Shown: one piece after another, positions 17,699-26,715 of the stretch
How positions within the stretch are numbered: position 1 is the first letter of the stretch
Layout: every line of letters starts with the position of its first letter
Assembly: GCF_947387555.1 (NCBI RefSeq)
Contig: NZ_CANDNZ010000003.1
Coordinates: 62,001-126,000, forward strand
Direction: 5' to 3'
DNA: 64,000 nt
Origin: Thalassomonas sp. RHCl1
GTDB taxonomy: Bacteria > Pseudomonadota > Gammaproteobacteria > Enterobacterales > Alteromonadaceae
Notes under the pieces: generated by a model
Told to the model about the DNA's origin: nothing
Databases searched by the model: none
The model's input: the letters and a program-made list of their open reading frames with translations, nothing else
Made by a program: the position numbers and the translations under genes

Positions 17699-20062
17699 AT
17701 GACCCCTAAACATCACAAACAAAATCTAACAGCTCTGCTATTGTCCGGCACAATATTGGTTCATTCAGGTAGTCATGCACAAAACGATGAACCCTACAAA
17801 CTGCAAAATATCAGCTTAGAAGACTTACTCAATTTAACGGTATCATCAGCATCTGGTATTGAAGAAACTCTGCGTGATGCCCCAGCCGCCATGGTTATCA
17901 TTACCTCAGCCAATATAAAACAACGTGGTTACACCAGTCTTGACGAAATAATTTTGGACTTACCAGGGTTCGATAGCACAGTGACTAATGGTAATGGTGG
18001 CGTCATAACGTATCAACGCGGGTATCGCACGCCATTAACTCAACGAACCCTGATGCTAGTTAACGGCATAGTAGATAATCATTTATGGTACCACGAGGCA
18101 ACACTCTCAAAAAATTACCCTTTATCAAACATAGACAGGATCGAAGTTTTATATGGCCCGGTAGGGGCAGTGTATGGACCTAATGCTTTTTTAGGAATCA
18201 TCAATTTAATCACACTCGATGCCAAAGATACGCACCAGAATGATGATTTTTTCAAAGTGAATATTCAAACAGGAAGTTACGATACCCAAAGTGTCGATTT
18301 AACCGCTGGCGGCAATAGTGACCACTTTACCTATAACCTTTCTGCTAAATATTACTTAAGTGATGAAGCTGGCATAGATGATCTATCACCTTGGGGATTT
18401 GTCAGTAACGATCTATTGAGCAACAGAGATATTTGGGGGCCGGTAATATATGACACAGCGCTTGCTAATAATTGCTCGGCGGATGGTTGTCCCCATAGCT
18501 CTAATAACAACGACTTTGGTAGCTACCACGATCCGCAGAGAGAATGGGGTATTCTCGCCGATGTAAGTTTTAAGGATTTTACACTGGGTGTTATTACCTG
18601 GGATATGCGTCATGGTTGGGGTCCGCAATATCCTCATGACAGAGCGCAACCCGGTGCTGAATGGTATCGAAACTCTGAACAATATTACTTGCGGCATACA
18701 GTAGACTTTAACGAACAACTTCAAATTAATACCCTTGTGCTCAGCAGAACCAGTGGCAATGGCGGCTACTGGGTAGAAGCTTTTCCTGGCTCAAATGCTT
18801 TGTCTGGCCCGGATGTAGTCTCATATCTGACTATTTCAGATTGGAGAACACATAATAAAAGCTGGCTATTTAAACAAGATTACGAATTCGGCTATAGCGA
18901 CACATTAATAATCAGCGGAGGGATCAAATTAGAAGATAAAGAACTCACCAAAGCTTATGATGCATGCGGTTATTATGCCGAAACTTTTTGCTCGTCCGAT
19001 ACGCCTGAAACTGCTGGAGATGGTGTTGCACTCAACACCGATAGCACAATAAATATTCAGCCTGATACATTAAGTAAGATGCCAGACGAAAACTTGGCAA
19101 ATTTAACGGATAGAGGGGCATATTTGCAGGCTATTTGGAGCATAGACGATTGGCGAGTAAATGCGGGTATTAGATACGACAGAAATAGCTTGTATGGCAG
19201 TACAGTTAATCCTAGAGCTTCTGCTATTTATTATCTTTCAGACAAATCAACCATAAAGCTGTTGTATGGCACTGCATTTCAGGAGCCGGCACCGATTCAG
19301 CTTTGGGGAGGATGGAGCGGCCGAGCTGCAAACCCTAACCTCAAACCCGAAGAAGCGAAAAACCTTGAACTTATCTATATGTACCAGCAAGACAATTGGC
19401 TGCATGACTTGTCACTATTCACCGCAAGATATGACAATGTAATAAAAGAAGAAGCAGAAAATGCAGGGAAACGCAGTACCATAGGTCTGGAATATCGCGG
19501 TAAATTTCAGTTCGATAACTTTATTGAAGGAGCAAGTAATATTACCGGACACCTGTACTATACCTATACTAAATCGAAAAGCAGTGTTAGCTACGACCAT
19601 GAGCTGGATTTGTGGGTAGGTCAGGGGATCGAAAATTGTCATGAAATCGCTGCAAGCAACACGCTGTCATACGATCCCTGTAGTGATATGAATATAGATC
19701 TTGGAGATATTTCGCCTCACAAAATCAATGCAAGTATCAACGTCCCAATAGCAGAATCGTTTAATGTCAATGTTAAAGCCAATTGGGTAGCAAGTAAGCG
19801 ACTTTATTTAAGAAACGCGCTACGTGCAAAAGGTAGAAAAAATGATGAATACTTAACCGTCGATGCAAATATCAGCTATCGGTTCGAGCCTTTTCAAATT
19901 GGGCTAAAAGTTAAAAACTTATTTGATGAAAGATATTACCACTCCGGCGCAGAAGCGGCGGCTAGCGGTGACGATTTTGAGCATCGTTCGCAAGGTTGGG
20001 CAAATTCCCTTATCCCACAGACAAGACGGAACTTTATGGTGACACTCAGTATGCGTTTTTAA
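17699..20062 (+). CDS. TonB-dependent outer-membrane receptor
   Basis: A 787-residue protein with a signal peptide ending near residue 27 (SGSHA-QND). The plug at about 45-165 reads DAPAAMVIITSANIKQRGY, LDLPGFD, YQRGYRTPLTQRTLMLVNG and IDRIEVLYGPVGAVYGPNAF. The barrel has long loops with several cysteines (NNCSADGCPH, DACGYYAETFC) and a C-terminal VTLSMRF. It is larger than the receptors at 7991 and 39792, mainly in extracellular loops. The substrate is unknown. The divergent amidase upstream may process what is taken up, but that is only inference from position. Confidence 0.9.
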   Translation: MTPKHHKQNLTALLLSGTILVHSGSHAQNDEPYKLQNISLEDLLNLTVSSASGIEETLRDAPAAMVIITSANIKQRGYTSLDEIILDLPGFDSTVTNGNGGVITYQRGYRTPLTQRTLMLVNGIVDNHLWYHEATLSKNYPLSNIDRIEVLYGPVGAVYGPNAFLGIINLITLDAKDTHQNDDFFKVNIQTGSYDTQSVDLTAGGNSDHFTYNLSAKYYLSDEAGIDDLSPWGFVSNDLLSNRDIWGPVIYDTALANNCSADGCPHSSNNNDFGSYHDPQREWGILADVSFKDFTLGVITWDMRHGWGPQYPHDRAQPGAEWYRNSEQYYLRHTVDFNEQLQINTLVLSRTSGNGGYWVEAFPGSNALSGPDVVSYLTISDWRTHNKSWLFKQDYEFGYSDTLIISGGIKLEDKELTKAYDACGYYAETFCSSDTPETAGDGVALNTDSTINIQPDTLSKMPDENLANLTDRGAYLQAIWSIDDWRVNAGIRYDRNSLYGSTVNPRASAIYYLSDKSTIKLLYGTAFQEPAPIQLWGGWSGRAANPNLKPEEAKNLELIYMYQQDNWLHDLSLFTARYDNVIKEEAENAGKRSTIGLEYRGKFQFDNFIEGASNITGHLYYTYTKSKSSVSYDHELDLWVGQGIENCHEIAASNTLSYDPCSDMNIDLGDISPHKINASINVPIAESFNVNVKANWVASKRLYLRNALRAKGRKNDEYLTVDANISYRFEPFQIGLKVKNLFDERYYHSGAEAAASGDDFEHRSQGWANSLIPQTRRNFMVTLSMRF

Positions 20063-20280
20063 TTTCGGGTCATATTCTAAATAGAGCCAATTGACTAAGT
20101 AACGGCATACCAGACAACTGCCATCCACTTACCTATAGCTCGGTAAGGCACTGCCTTTAGTTAGCAAAGGTTTAAAATGATATAAGCATAAGCCGTTTAC
20201 CGCTTGGGGTCCACTTCAACTCCAGGAACAACAATAGCAATAACAGCTGTATTTCAGATCACTATAGGTGTGCTTTACCC

Positions 20281-21207
20281 ATGAAAGATATTGTCGGCAC
20301 ATACTTGTCACTGCGCATAACCGGTGTGAACTTACTGCTACTTTTTTTGGCTTCTTGCGCCCTGCCCCCTTCGAACATTGAACGTCTGATAAACCGCCTG
20401 GAAAACCCCGATGCCGGGGTGATGATTGTCGCGCATCGCGCCTGTTGGCAAAAAGCACCTGAAAACTCTTTGAAATCTATCGACGACTGTATCGCCTTAG
20501 GGATCGATATCATTGAAATTGATGTGCGCAGAAGCCAAGACGGCGTTTTGGTGTTGATGCATGACAGTACGGTAGATCGAACCACCAATGGCACCGGCAA
20601 AGTTTCAGAGCTGACCTTGGCGCAATTAAAAAAGCTACAACTAAAAACGGGTAATGGTCAGCAGGGAATGTTAACTCAACAACGTATTCCGACATTTAAG
20701 GAGGTTTTACTCAGCACCCAGGGCAAGATTCTGATTAACCTTGATGCCAAAGAAGATGTTTTTGTGGCGGCGGTAAAAGAGGCTTCATCATTAGGCATGG
20801 AAAAGCAGTTAATTATCAAAATAGAAGTACCGGCGGGCAATGCCAAACTAAGCGCTTTTAATTTTTTACCCCAAATTCACTTTATGCCTAAAATTACCCA
20901 AGGCAATGGGCCGCTGGGTATATTGGCGCCGCAATATATCAGCTATAACCCGGTGGCGTTTGAAGTTAAGGCCAAGATGGAAGCTTATCTTATAGAAGGG
21001 GCTGATGATATCGCTGAAATAGGAGCCAGATTATGGGTGAATACCTTATCAGCTACCCCTGAAAAAGCCGCCGGACATATTGATATGTTAGCCATAAAAG
21101 ATCCCGACGCCCACTGGGGGCGGCTGGTGGAACTTGGTGTCGGCATGTTCCAGACCGATGAGCCAGAAGCCTTGTTGAACTACCTGGTGGCTAAAGGTTT
21201 ACGTTAA
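20281..21207 (+). CDS. Glycerophosphodiester phosphodiesterase family lipoprotein
   Basis: A 308-residue protein with a lipobox (FLASC, acylated Cys26), so it is an envelope lipoprotein. The GDPD TIM barrel follows. Catalytic motifs are VAHRACWQKAPENS (His-Arg and Glu-Asn), IIEIDVRRSQDG (Glu-x-Asp) and VLMHDSTVDRTTNGTG (His-Asp), then WVNTLSATPEKA and GVGMFQTDEPEALL at the C-terminal end of the barrel. It would split glycerophosphodiesters into glycerol 3-phosphate and an alcohol, for phosphate or carbon salvage. Only a weak ribosome-binding site is visible. Confidence 0.85.
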   Translation: MKDIVGTYLSLRITGVNLLLLFLASCALPPSNIERLINRLENPDAGVMIVAHRACWQKAPENSLKSIDDCIALGIDIIEIDVRRSQDGVLVLMHDSTVDRTTNGTGKVSELTLAQLKKLQLKTGNGQQGMLTQQRIPTFKEVLLSTQGKILINLDAKEDVFVAAVKEASSLGMEKQLIIKIEVPAGNAKLSAFNFLPQIHFMPKITQGNGPLGILAPQYISYNPVAFEVKAKMEAYLIEGADDIAEIGARLWVNTLSATPEKAAGHIDMLAIKDPDAHWGRLVELGVGMFQTDEPEALLNYLVAKGLR

Positions 21208-21398
21208 ACTTGTTGCTTTTACCTAAGCCAGTTAATTCAAATAGCTTAATCGTTGAACATCAATGTCAGTAGTTATAATTTCATGATAGTAGCCTTTATA
21301 AGGCTTACAGACGTTGGTCCATATCACCATAACCGGATCTTCAATGATAAAGTTGCCGCGCCGGATTTAAAACCCACAATGAATTTGACAGCTAAAAC

Positions 21399-21454
21399 CT
21401 GATTGATAGTCATCAGCTTTTTAGCTGTGCAAATTGTGTATGTCCCGTATTGCT
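21399..21454 (-). repeat. Dispersed intergenic repeat, copy 4
   Basis: This has the full layout CTGATTGATAGTCATCAGC, the CAGCT-TTTT-AGCTG hairpin and TGTCCCGTATTGCTT. The minus strand reads QAIRDIHNLHS then stop. Confidence 0.6.
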
Positions 21455-21532
21455 TGGCAAATGTGATAAAGCATTGGCCAGCGGCAGAGATCTGAACATG
21501 CAGCTTACTGATGGCGTTAAGCCCTGTTTCCC

Positions 21533-21570
21533 GGATTAGCGGATTAGCGGATTAGCGGATTAGCGGATTA
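21533..21570. repeat. Short tandem repeat, 8-bp unit GGATTAGC
   Basis: Four full units and a partial fifth unit of GGATTAGC lie in non-coding DNA. Such a run could vary in number by slippage. The rest of 21208-21739 shows no gene apart from the dispersed repeat. Confidence 0.9.
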
Positions 21571-21739
21571 TTGCAAGAATACATGATCGACTTAATCTTA
21601 GAGGTGTCAGCTTATCAATCAAACCTAGTGCGCCTGTATGGCCCGTTTTCGCCCGTATGGTGAATTCGATATTGACCGGAAATGCCTGCCGAGACTTTGG
21701 ATGTTGCACGGACCTGAGCCGACTGAACCTATGATAATA

Positions 21740-21772
21740 AAGCTGCTGTACCGGCTTTAAATACAGCAGCTT
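21740..21772 (-). terminator. Terminator of symE-like gene 1
   Basis: AAGCTGCTGTA and TACAGCAGCTT form a perfect 11-bp stem. Read on the minus strand it follows the SymE stop and is succeeded by TTATTAT. The same hairpin follows the second intact copy at 51101-51133. Confidence 0.7.
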
Positions 21773-21801
21773 AGCTTATGGCCTTTCAATAAAGCCCGGG
21801 G

Positions 21802-22086
21802 TTAGTTTTTAGCCGTCACCTTTGGCTCCAGTTGCTTGGGTGTGATAACGACCTCTGCCTGATTGACAACGATACTGAGCTTTTGCCCTACAGGGAAACC
21901 GGCCAGGCGCAGCCATTTTCCCCTGAGCACGACACAGGGCTCCAGCTTGACGGGCACATAGTTAATGCCGATGCCGCGGGTTTTCGTCGCCGTGGTGCAA
22001 ACCGTTTCCTGTACGGTAAGTTGCTGATAAATGGGATATTTTACTTTTGCCGAGGCGGGCTCTGGCGTATGATGATATTTAGCCAT
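21802..22086 (-). CDS. SymE-like toxin (copy 1)
   Basis: A 94-residue protein with the SymE C-terminal domain, a swapped-hairpin AbrB-like fold: PCVVLRGKWLRLAGFPVGQKLSIVVNQAEVVI aligns with the SymE core (L-x-G-x-W-L-x-x-A-G-F, then a V/I-rich strand). Escherichia coli SymE is an SOS-induced toxin that harms RNA or the nucleoid and is held down by the antisense RNA SymR. The start at 22086 (MAKYHHTPEP) is used because AAGGAG precedes it and the second copy (51447) starts the same way. Its 5' flank forms a conserved structured element. A terminator hairpin follows at 21740. Confidence 0.8.
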   Translation of the reverse strand: MAKYHHTPEPASAKVKYPIYQQLTVQETVCTTATKTRGIGINYVPVKLEPCVVLRGKWLRLAGFPVGQKLSIVVNQAEVVITPKQLEPKVTAKN

Positions 22087-22117
22087 TACGTACTCCTTCA
22101 GAAGTTCGTGGTGGTTA

Positions 22118-22313
22118 GCAATCTCTGGGTGTGCTACCACTCAGGGATTGCGACTTAAGTTACTACGTTTGCTTTAGCTTCGTAATAACGCCTGCTATTG
22201 CAACAGTCCGTTGCCGGAGGTGTTGCAATAACTGCTTTCCGTTTGGACTTGGATAGCATTTTTAATGCAAAGACCAATTTGCGGGGAAGTCAATGGTGGA
22301 CTGGTCTTTTTTT
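22118..22313 (+). ncRNA. Structured RNA element beside symE-like gene 1 (candidate SymR-type antisense RNA or 5' UTR)
   Basis: Three parts recur beside the other SymE copies. First, a 14-bp stem at 22118-22131/22138-22151. Second, a perfect 10-bp stem at 22196-22205/22221-22230 (TATTGCAACA/TGTTGCAATA). Third, AGACCA...TGGTCT followed by seven T at 22271-22313, a terminator reading on the plus strand. Stems 1 and 2 show compensatory changes against the copies at 51.5 kb and 44.1 kb. Plus-strand reading makes this an antisense RNA candidate opposite the symE leader. The same stems could also fold in the symE mRNA leader. The 5' end is not known. Confidence 0.45.
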
Positions 22314-22375
22314 AGGTCAATTTTTTCTCTTGCGCTTAACCCTTTACGGCAGTTTTTAATTAAATCAGTGCCGCT

Positions 22376-22401
22376 CTTTTAACGCCGAGAGCCGTTAAAA
22401 G
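22376..22401. terminator. Hairpin terminator of the low-complexity protein gene
   Basis: CTTTTAACG and CGTTAAAAG make a 9-bp stem around an 8-base loop, about 50 bp beyond the stop of the minus-strand gene at 22453 and facing the symE-like element. Confidence 0.5.
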
Positions 22402-22452
22402 GACAGTGCCGGCTTAGATTATCGGGTTCAGGTTATATTAAGGCGGCTCCTG

Positions 22453-23850
22453 CTAGCTCTTAGTTTTTTTCGGGGCTGGTGTCGCAACAGGTACCGGTAA
22501 AGCAGTTAGGGGAGCTGTTGATGTTGTGCTGCTGGTGGCGGACGTTGCCACTGATGCCGCGGCTGAAGTTGTCGTTGCTGCCACCGGTACCGCTGCCGAT
22601 GTAGCGGTTGCCGCAGAAGGCAGCATAGCTGCAGAGCTTGGGCTGTGGTATTGATAATATTGGTTATCTCGTTCCCGTACCAAGAACCTTGCCGCAGGCT
22701 TTTGATGCCTTACGAAGTCGCCCAGGCCGGATTCGCGCCCGGTTATATAGTTGGCCTTATTGCTCATAGGTAATACGCCCATTTGCGAGGCGGCTTTTCG
22801 CGGGGCGGTTAATGGTTTATCCGGTACATGGCCAAATACTTTTTTTTGCAAGACCTTAGGCCCTTTAGGAATTGCCGGTTTTTTTTTGCTGGCTTTTTTC
22901 CCTTTATGGCTATCGCGTGTTCTGCTTCTGCTTTGCATATTTGTTGCTACCCGATCAACATTTTTATCTATTCTTGACGGAGTAACTGGTGCTCCCTGAC
23001 TTTGCAGGTAGTCATTGGTCAATGCCGCATACGCCCTTATTTCATTGCGGTCTGCTTGATTTAATGGTTTGGTCCTATGACGGTCGTCGAAAACCTCGTC
23101 GAACTGATCATAACTAGATCTTCTTCCTCTCATCTTAGCTCCCAGGTTAACCATCAAGTCCTGCCCGGGCCTATATTCTTCATCAGGAACATGTGTTCTC
23201 ATCGCGGTTTCATGTCTGCTCGGTGAAGGCGGTGGTGTTGCCACATCCTCGCCCTGGTGCGGGTTTACCACCAAAGGCGGTCCTTTGTCTCCGGCTATAT
23301 CCTCGGATGCGTCATTATAAATTGGCGTAAACTCCTGCCCGACCCGGCCAAAATAATCTTTTGTTTGGCGCCGTTGATACATACGAGCACTGGTATGCCT
23401 TAATTGCGGATATGTTTCTTGTAGCCGAGCGTATTGTGGGCCAAGTGGATCTGTTGCTGCTGTGCTTGCCCGGGCAGGCCTTGCTGCCAGAGTTCGTGGC
23501 GAAGGCCGTAATGCCGGTGATAACTTCTGCGCTGGTGCCGCAGTCGGTAATGCCTGATATGCTCTGGGGTGAGAAACCGCCGCAGCCGCTGCCGCCGCAG
23601 TGTTTGCCGGTGGTGGCGAACTAAGCATAGGTGACGATGTCTGAGTGGGTGACTGAGGCAAAGGGGGAGCTGTGACCGGATGCGCAACCCTTTGCATAAC
23701 GGCCACAGCGACAGCCGGAGCCTCCTCTGTGCCCTGCTGTGCTCTATGGTGACGCTTAGCCGGTGGAGGATGGGAAGCGGTTGGTAACGGGACAAACGAA
23801 GACGATGAGTTGCCACTTAGAGGCCTTTTTCTTGATCTACCGGCACTCAT
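22453..23850 (-). CDS. Low-complexity Pro/Ala/Thr-rich basic protein, unknown function
   Basis: A 465-residue protein without signal peptide or membrane segment and with no recognised domain. Residues 1-160 are Pro/Ala/Ser-rich with basic clusters (RSRKRPL; PPPAKRHHR), and about 320-360 holds a Lys-rich stretch (KGKKASKKKPAIPKGPK). The tail (about 415-465) is almost pure Ala/Thr/Ser/Val/Pro. The middle (about 140-320) looks more ordered, with YDQFDEVFDDRH, NEIRAYAALTNDYLQSQG and Pro-Pro-Pro-Ser-Pro motifs. Such composition with nuclear-localisation-like basic clusters is typical of eukaryotic or host-targeted proteins. It could be an exported effector, but no chaperone adjoins it. The opposite strand also has long open frames because of the high GC repeats; the minus frame is preferred for length and a regular ATG start. 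Confidence 0.6.
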   Translation of the reverse strand: MSAGRSRKRPLSGNSSSSFVPLPTASHPPPAKRHHRAQQGTEEAPAVAVAVMQRVAHPVTAPPLPQSPTQTSSPMLSSPPPANTAAAAAAAVSHPRAYQALPTAAPAQKLSPALRPSPRTLAARPARASTAATDPLGPQYARLQETYPQLRHTSARMYQRRQTKDYFGRVGQEFTPIYNDASEDIAGDKGPPLVVNPHQGEDVATPPPSPSRHETAMRTHVPDEEYRPGQDLMVNLGAKMRGRRSSYDQFDEVFDDRHRTKPLNQADRNEIRAYAALTNDYLQSQGAPVTPSRIDKNVDRVATNMQSRSRTRDSHKGKKASKKKPAIPKGPKVLQKKVFGHVPDKPLTAPRKAASQMGVLPMSNKANYITGRESGLGDFVRHQKPAARFLVRERDNQYYQYHSPSSAAMLPSAATATSAAVPVAATTTSAAASVATSATSSTTSTAPLTALPVPVATPAPKKTKS

Positions 23851-24771
23851 CTTGGTAATTCCTTATGACTTTGTTATCAGTGAACTCAGCTCTCTTGTGA
23901 TTTAGCAAAGCAATTAGGTTGCCAGGTGACAGGATTATCGTTTAAGCCGTTATAGCAAGCGAAATAACGGCTCCGCAAAGGGCCTTTTAAAGTGTTGATG
24001 TTATTTAGGAGGGCAAGCGGGTCATATTCCGCCCTACTTTGTTACCCGGACGGGTTAACAAAAACAGTTTTTCGGCGAAGAGAAAGATTTACATAATTAA
24101 AAGCAGGGATAAGATGTCTGTTTTGCCCTTGTTCCCTCTCACTTAGCTTGCTATGGGCTGTTTCTTGAACACAAATCATCTAACTCTTTCAGTAATTTCA
24201 AAGACTCAACTAACTCCATCAGACTAATCCCCCCTGACCACAGTGCTTTAACCCCAACACGGCCAGTACGCATACAAGCAACCAAATGCTTATAGCAAAA
24301 CCAAACTTTTGATGGCGGTAATGATAAAAAGCAAATATGCAGTTAGCTAAGTATCCGGCTAAAACACTAGCTATTTAAAAAGAGCCTTATTGGTTGTCGT
24401 CTTAAGTAATTAAATAACAATAAGATTTATAGATGTGAGTTGTGCGTATTCATTGAAAATGATTTATGAATTGTTGGCCTGTTATGGTAGTTAAACAGGC
24501 AACTTTACATTCTGAATTGCTTGTTCACCCGTGTATCAGTGGTTGAACAGACGATGGAGTATGACTGTTTTTATGAAGGGTGGCCAAAAAATTTCATTTC
24601 CGCACTTGGTTGCGAATACCTACAATACCGACACGATAAAATGTATAGCGGAATACGCCGCAGCATGATTTTTTGACAGACCTTGACTGCAAAACGAAAG
24701 GGCTGTTTAACCCCATTTGAATTAAGTAAGAATTCAAGACTGTATTAGATTAAAACGAAGGATTTTAGAAA
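23851..24771. other. 920-bp region with hairpins and a 40-codon frame
   Basis: No long gene. A 9-bp hairpin AGCCGTTAT/ATAACGGCT at 23945-23972 lies upstream of the low-complexity gene. A second, GCCTGTT/AACAGGC, lies at 24477-24500, and the promoter of the PEP-CTERM gene must lie near the right end. A minus-strand frame of 40 codons (24273 to 24151, ending VESLKLLKELDDLCSRNSP) continues open upstream without a start. It may be the C-terminal scrap of a lost gene. Confidence 0.4.
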
Positions 24772-25362
24772 ATGTGTAGTATTCGCAGTATGGCAATATC
24801 ATTTTTGTTGGCAATTTGTTCAGCGCAAGCGTCGGCAACTCTTATCTTCGACTTTGAAATTGACTCATTTAGCCCAATAAATATAAACGGTCAAATTGGT
24901 GATAAATTTAGTATTGCCGTTGACAGTGAAGCAGATCTCGAAACTGGCGTCTCAATGTCAGATGTTCTTTGGGTTTCATATGACACAGCATATCTTGGTT
25001 ACCAGTTAATTGATGACTTTGTTTTAAGCTACGACGATGAATTACTTGCACAGTTTTTTACTTTTACTGACTTAGGTAACGACCTTTGGCAATTCGATAT
25101 TTTAGTTGGTTTAACGGACGATAACAGGTTGATTAGTTTTCAAAAGAATAACTATAGCTTGCAATTCGGACAAACTGACGATGGCAGTGGCGCAATGAGT
25201 TTATCCATGTTATCACCAGGTGAAGGTGTTCTTGCCCATGAGCCGGCCACGACACGTGTTTTTAGTGCTCAGGCAGCATTGCCAGTACCGGAGCCAGGTG
25301 CTTTAGCAATATTTTTATTGGGTCTTGTCGGGGTAGCGAGACAAACTCGAACGAGAAAGTAG
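24772..25362 (+). CDS. PEP-CTERM sorting domain protein
   Basis: A 196-residue exported protein with a signal peptide (ISFLLAICSAQASA-TL) and a mature beta-rich domain with many Asp and aromatic residues. The C-terminal sorting signal is PVPEPGALAIFLLGLVGVAR followed by basic residues (QTRTRK), which is the PEP-CTERM tripartite signal. These proteins are processed at the inner membrane by exosortase (EpsH) and usually go to the cell surface or exopolysaccharide matrix. The body has no recognised function. The start is behind GGAT. No exosortase gene is in the window. Confidence 0.85.
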   Translation: MCSIRSMAISFLLAICSAQASATLIFDFEIDSFSPININGQIGDKFSIAVDSEADLETGVSMSDVLWVSYDTAYLGYQLIDDFVLSYDDELLAQFFTFTDLGNDLWQFDILVGLTDDNRLISFQKNNYSLQFGQTDDGSGAMSLSMLSPGEGVLAHEPATTRVFSAQAALPVPEPGALAIFLLGLVGVARQTRTRK

Positions 25363-25473
25363 CACTCAATCAAACATCGTATAGTTGAGAAGTAAAAGGT
25401 TAGCGAGACTAGCTTAAATTTTATGTAACTGCCTATCACGACGACTTTTTATAGAGTTAAGGGTAGGCAGATT

Positions 25474-26694
25474 ATGAATAATAAAGAACTTGAAGCCTTT
25501 GTCGGGTAGGCTATTAAAAAATATCAAATCCGGGCAAGATCTGACCGACTTCAGACAGATGCCTGCCAAAATCACCGTCGAAGCCGCCCTCAATACGGAA
25601 TTGGAAAATCATCTCGGTTATGCCAAACATGAAAAATCTCGTTCAAACAATCGGTGTAACGGTCACTTTAGCAAGATCATCAAAACTGAAGATGCCTAAT
25701 TTAAACTGGAAACACCGCGTGACAGAGACGGCAGTTTTGCGCCTCAATTAGCCAAAAAACACCAATCCAGCTTCATCTCGATAGATGACAAAATCTTACA
25801 TCTGTAGGCTAACACCTGTAAGTTAAAGGAATGACCACAAGAAAGATTGTTGCTTCCCCTCGATGAACTCTATGGTGCAGACGTATCGCCTGCGCTTATT
25901 CCCTGGTTACCGACGCGGTTATCGACAAAGTGATAAAGTGGCAGTCTCGGCCACTGGATGCCGTTTACCCTATTGTTTACCTTGATTACATCATGGGCAA
26001 AATCAGCCAGGATAAGCAAGTGATAAACAAAGCGGTGTTTCTTGCCCTAGGCATCAACCTCAAAGACCATAAGAAATTACCGGGCATATGGCTGCCTGAA
26101 GACGAAAATGCTAAGTTCTGCTCAGTGTGCTTACAGAGCTTCAAAACCGAGATGTCAAAGACATCCTTATTGCCTGTGTAGGTGGCCTCAAGGGCTTTCC
26201 CGATGCGATTAATCGCATCTTCCCGGAAATACTGATTCAGCTGTACATTGTGCATCTGCTGCGTAACTCATTGAAATTCGTTCCCTGGAAAGATTATAAG
26301 GCCATTACGACTGACTTAAAGCGCATCTATCAGTCAGCAACAGAGGATGAAGCCCTCCTAGCCCTTGACCAGTTCGCAGAGCACTGGGATAGCAAATATC
26401 ACAGAATCAGCAAATCCTGGCGTACATTGGAATAACCTCAATACCTGGTTTGGCTACCCTGAAGATATAGCTAAGGCTATTTACACCACCAATGCCATAG
26501 AGTCACTTAATAGTGCTATCCGAAAAGCGATTAAAAAGCGAAAGCGATTTCCAAGTGACGACGCTGCTAAAAAGGTCATTTACCTGGCAATAAAAGATGC
26601 CTCGAAGAAATGGTCAATGCCGATTAAAAACAAGAAAGGAGCAATGAGCCGTTTTATGATTGAGTTTGAACAACGGCTCAAAGATTATGTTTAA
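25474..26694 (+). pseudogene. IS256-family (mutator-type) transposase remnant
   Basis: The gene begins MNNKELEAF at 25474 and stops after 11 codons. The rest is scattered over several frames: KITVEAALNTELENHLGYAKHEKS (25490-25699), PLDAVYPIVYLDYI (25930-26181), DILIACVGGLKGFPDAINRIFPE (26127-26435) and the C-terminal AIYTTNAIESLNSAIRKAIKKRK to the stop at 26694. These are hallmark blocks of IS256 transposases, whose DDE residues lie in the YLD, ACVDG and TTNAIES regions. The second Asp is Gly here (ACVGG). A central piece around 25740-25920 is shortened. The element is therefore inactive by frameshifts, deletion and loss of an active-site residue. No clear terminal inverted repeats are seen. 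Confidence 0.9.
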
Positions 26695-26715
26695 TAACGA
26701 ATTGAAAAATATGAA

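Noticed and set aside
22751-23624. Plus-strand frames of 82 and 87 codons opposite the low-complexity gene
   Set aside because: They have hydrophobic, GC-driven composition, lack ribosome-binding sites and are contained in the longer minus-strand gene.
25441-25473. Left terminal inverted repeat of the IS256 remnant
   Set aside because: CTGCCTATCACGACGAC-like sequence lies before the gene, but no matching inverted copy is found after 26694, so element ends cannot be set.
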